Shown one piece after another: positions 61,823-64,000 of a stretch of 64,000 nucleotides of DNA. This stretch comes from DATJHM01 sp963777355 (lineage in GTDB: Bacteria > Chloroflexota > Ktedonobacteria > Ktedonobacterales > Ktedonobacteraceae). The stretch covers positions 62,001-126,000 of the forward strand of contig CAVZQK010000020.1 of NCBI GenBank assembly GCA_963777355.1, read 5' to 3'. Each line of letters opens with the position of its first letter. Positions within the stretch are counted from its first letter, which is position 1. Made by a program: the position numbers and the translations under genes. The notes beneath the pieces are model-generated. The model ran no database searches. It was given only the letters and a program-made list of their open reading frames with translations, and was not told the origin of the DNA.

Positions 61823-62842
61823 TTAGCTCTCTTCTTTTGCTGCACTAACAGGAGCAAAAGAGCGAAAAAGAGAGAGATAGACCAGATCTGCATCCTTTTT
61901 CACCATCTGACCACCCCAGATATCCTGCGAGAGAGTGACAACACGCAAACCCTGGGTCTCCGTTTCCAGAGAGTACTCCCAGGAAGCGCTGGCACGTTCT
62001 CCAACGGCCTGGAGATGGGTCGTCTGATCCTGTTGGCGGGCCTCAAGCAGCCGTTGTCTTAATGCAGCGAGATCCGTTATCTCTGCAAGTTGCAATGGCG
62101 GGTGTGTCGTCTGAGCCTGCAACTGTTCTGCCAAGAGCACGGCTGAGCCATAGCAATAGATATGCAAAATCGGCGCGATATCTTGCCAGCAGGCAGCGTT
62201 GGGAGCAAGCTCTATCCCAACCAATTGACCAGCCACAAAGTAGGCTGCTCCAATCTGTTCAGACACAGTTTCCAGAGCATGGCGAAACAGCACCAGGCGG
62301 GGAAAATTTGGGCGTAGAAAGCGCTCAAGATGTCCACCACGAGTGACCCCGTGACGACGGTTGAAATCCTCAATAGGACTCCAGAGCCGCGAAAAATCAT
62401 TTTCGCCGCGAAGCGTAAGGGCCTGATGGCGCAAGTTGAGAGGCAGGACAATAAAACGCTGCTGGGCCTCTTTGAGCAGGCCTCCCTGAGAAGCTTGAAT
62501 GCAAAAACAGTCATCGGCGGTCAGCGTCTCACCCTCTCCGAGCACAATAACCCGGCTGGTAGCATGGTTCTGCGCACCCACCTGAAAGAAGCCAATATGC
62601 ATAGGAGCAATGAGCAAGCCACGAGAAGCCGTATTATGCAAAACCAGGCTACCATAAGTAGGCACACGCACAAGCTTCAAATGTTCAAGAGGAGAAACAA
62701 AGTCTGAATTGCCGGGACGGTCAGTTGCAGGCAGGAGGGGAAGCATGGCAAGCTGGCCCCAGGTCTGAAGCTGCCCTGGAATCAGGCCAGCCAGCAGACC
62801 AGTAAAACCTGGCTGAGTTAGATGAAATTGTTCTATCGTCAT
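61823..62842 (-). CDS. Uncharacterised 339-aa protein, possibly ARPP-1-like
   Basis: I do not recognise it with confidence. Segments such as VIVLGEGETLTADDCFCIQA then SQGGLLKEAQQRFIVLPLNL and FVAGQLVGIELAPNAACWQD loosely recall ARPP-1-type domains (ARG and rhodanese-phosphatase-associated), in which a G-E-x-L-x-x-x-D-C-x-x-x-Q motif occurs. There is no TM helix or signal peptide. It starts 13 bp after the VWA gene and so is co-translated with it; the two may form a metal- or stress-response unit. Confidence 0.55.
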   Translation of the reverse strand: MTIEQFHLTQPGFTGLLAGLIPGQLQTWGQLAMLPLLPATDRPGNSDFVSPLEHLKLVRVPTYGSLVLHNTASRGLLIAPMHIGFFQVGAQNHATSRVIVLGEGETLTADDCFCIQASQGGLLKEAQQRFIVLPLNLRHQALTLRGENDFSRLWSPIEDFNRRHGVTRGGHLERFLRPNFPRLVLFRHALETVSEQIGAAYFVAGQLVGIELAPNAACWQDIAPILHIYCYGSAVLLAEQLQAQTTHPPLQLAEITDLAALRQRLLEARQQDQTTHLQAVGERASASWEYSLETETQGLRVVTLSQDIWGGQMVKKDADLVYLSLFRSFAPVSAAKEES

Positions 62843-62855
62843 AACATTCCCCTTT

Positions 62856-64000
62856 CTAATCCAGCAACAAAGCTGCCAGTTGTACCTCTACCGCAGGCGA
62901 AAGCTGCTCTTCAGAAGTCACAAGCAATACGCGTGCTAAGAGTTCACGAACACCATGCTCATGCGCAAGCGGGATCAGCGGAATAGCCTCGCCCAGATGA
63001 CGTTGAGAGAGATTTTCAGCCAGCGTAAAAAGCGGTACAACCTGGTAGATGGGCATAGTCAGATTCAACTGGCGTAAACCCTGGACAACCTGGGCAGTAT
63101 CTCCCTGGCGCTGATTTTCGTAGCCATCGGTCAGCAGCAAGATCAGCTCTGGTTGCTGCATAGTCACATCCAGAAGGGCAGTCGCCAGATCAGTTGCGCT
63201 CTGAGGTTGTGGTAAGACATCTAGCGAAAAGGTCGGTTCGCCAACATGATGCAGGACAACCTCATGGACACGCTCCTGCAACAAGCGCACTAGAGCCAGA
63301 GCCAGGGCTGCTGGATGATAGACGCGCTCGCCGGAAGAAAGCATTGAAGCGGAAAGGTCCAACACAATAGCCAGTCTTCCAGGTACCATAGGCAGTGAAT
63401 TTACCTCCTGTGTTACCTGCTCGCGCAATTGAGCATTGAACATTCCCAGTTCCAATTGCTCTGTCTGTGTAGCGGGTGCTATCAAGCGCGTTGGCACTGG
63501 CTGCTCCAGTAGAGGCTGGCGCAAGAAAGCAGTCACAGCCCGGCCCAGTTGTGTCAGAGCCGATTCCGGCGAGCCAGCAGGTGGTGTATGCGCTGTTGCC
63601 TGGCCATTACGGTTCTCAGCGGCCTGGAAAGCCTCTTTATAAAGCATGGTCAAAGGTCCGTCGCTGCGTACAGTGTTTGCGCGTGGTGCCGCCAGATAGA
63701 GCGTGCGCTTGAGCGGAAACTCGCGATGATAGGTACCACGCAGACCAAGCAGCGTTTCTGCTGGCAGGCCATTCCCTTGCTCGATATCCTGGCGTGCAGC
63801 CTGACTTTTGCTCAGAACAGGTTCAGCAGGAGTACCTTTTATCCCGGCAAGAAAGCAGAGCGCCTCTCTAACTCGCGCAAGTTCATGCTCAGGAGCAAAG
63901 CGCAAGAGTTCACGGCGCAGCACCAGTTCGCCGTCAGTTGAAGTTTCCGCAAGGAAGCGCTTCGCAGCAGACCAGGTGCGTTCACCTAGAGCGTGCCTGA
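62856..64000 (-). CDS. VWA-domain protein, N-terminus beyond the right edge
   Basis: The frame is open to position 64000 (through RHALGERTWSAAKRFLAE), so the start is outside the window. The visible part has a helical N-terminal region (VREALCFLAGIKGTPAEPVL) and a von Willebrand A domain: RLAIVLDLSASMLSSGERVY with the MIDAS DxSxS, then ELILLLTDGYENQRQGDTAQ with the late D. The domain ends near VTSEEQLSPAVEVQLAALLL. VWA proteins bind partners through a metal ion, often with MoxR or TerD-type proteins. It is coupled to the 339-aa gene downstream. Confidence 0.85.
   Translation of the reverse strand, partial: RHALGERTWSAAKRFLAETSTDGELVLRRELLRFAPEHELARVREALCFLAGIKGTPAEPVLSKSQAARQDIEQGNGLPAETLLGLRGTYHREFPLKRTLYLAAPRANTVRSDGPLTMLYKEAFQAAENRNGQATAHTPPAGSPESALTQLGRAVTAFLRQPLLEQPVPTRLIAPATQTEQLELGMFNAQLREQVTQEVNSLPMVPGRLAIVLDLSASMLSSGERVYHPAALALALVRLLQERVHEVVLHHVGEPTFSLDVLPQPQSATDLATALLDVTMQQPELILLLTDGYENQRQGDTAQVVQGLRQLNLTMPIYQVVPLFTLAENLSQRHLGEAIPLIPLAHEHGVRELLARVLLVTSEEQLSPAVEVQLAALLLD

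Noticed and set aside
1..64000. CRISPR arrays, rRNA or tRNA genes
   Set aside because: No regularly spaced repeats, no conserved rRNA blocks, and no cloverleaf with TTCRA/GGTTCRA arm was recognised by eye; a tRNAscan run would settle the tRNA question.

Overview
The window reads as chromosomal DNA of a Chloroflexota bacterium, most likely of the class Ktedonobacteria. This is inferred from gene content: IS66 and Mu-type transposase remnants, a MalT/LAL-type LuxR regulator, a STAND ATPase with TPR repeats, a membrane protein with a baseplate-J-like domain beside an FtsA-like ATPase, an LCP protein with a Pro-rich cytoplasmic tail, an RsmD with an APPQY motif, and several two-TM small proteins. 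No 16S gene or other direct taxonomic marker is present.

Layout. 0-8 kb is accessory: a TetR regulator divergent from an amidohydrolase, a patatin-like esterase, an IS66 remnant, a TetR-controlled oxidoreductase/SnoaL pair, a GT28 glycosyltransferase and an alpha/beta hydrolase. 8-24 kb is mostly housekeeping and envelope: MazG, a Pnkp-like kinase, alaS, an FtsA-like ATPase, the baseplate-J-domain membrane protein, ruvX-mltG-uppP and fmt. 24-37 kb holds a STAND ATPase, a degenerate M16 protease homologue, glutamine synthetase, GT4, a PTPS/QueD homologue, an SDR, a HAD protein and an rsmD operon. 37-44 kb has an FtsH-like membrane AAA protease, a GT39-type membrane glycosyltransferase and small membrane proteins. 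44-49 kb holds the frameshifted MalT-type regulator, transposon remnants with a MITE-like element, and a GT4 enzyme. 49-58 kb is envelope and replication: LCP protein, TolB-like lipoprotein, GH3 hexosaminidase lipoprotein, Ser/Thr kinase, RidA, DnaA and a NagD-like HAD phosphatase. 58-64 kb has a PaaI-like thioesterase, a two-gene AAA ATPase + HNH module resembling Septu-type anti-phage defence, and a VWA-domain operon cut by the right edge.

Reading frames are broken in many genes that otherwise look well conserved (alaS at 12 or so places; the FtsA-like gene, the MalT regulator and patatin at several; single breaks in the amidohydrolase, alpha/beta hydrolase, baseplate-J protein, an HTH protein, a HAD phosphatase and the HNH nuclease). 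Motifs on both sides of each break are intact, and several breaks are gains or losses of one base in a short homopolymer. Sequencing or assembly indels are therefore the default explanation. The break in the HNH gene is special: it lies on an A AAA AAG heptamer, where a -1 shift restores exactly the right frame.

The strongest candidates for new biology are the ATPase-HNH pair at 59.0-61.6 kb and the FtsA-like ATPase plus baseplate-J membrane protein pair at 15.2-19.5 kb. Secondary candidates are the FtsH-like protease with its membrane-anchored partner (37.4-40.0 kb) and the two well-resolved TetR operator regions.
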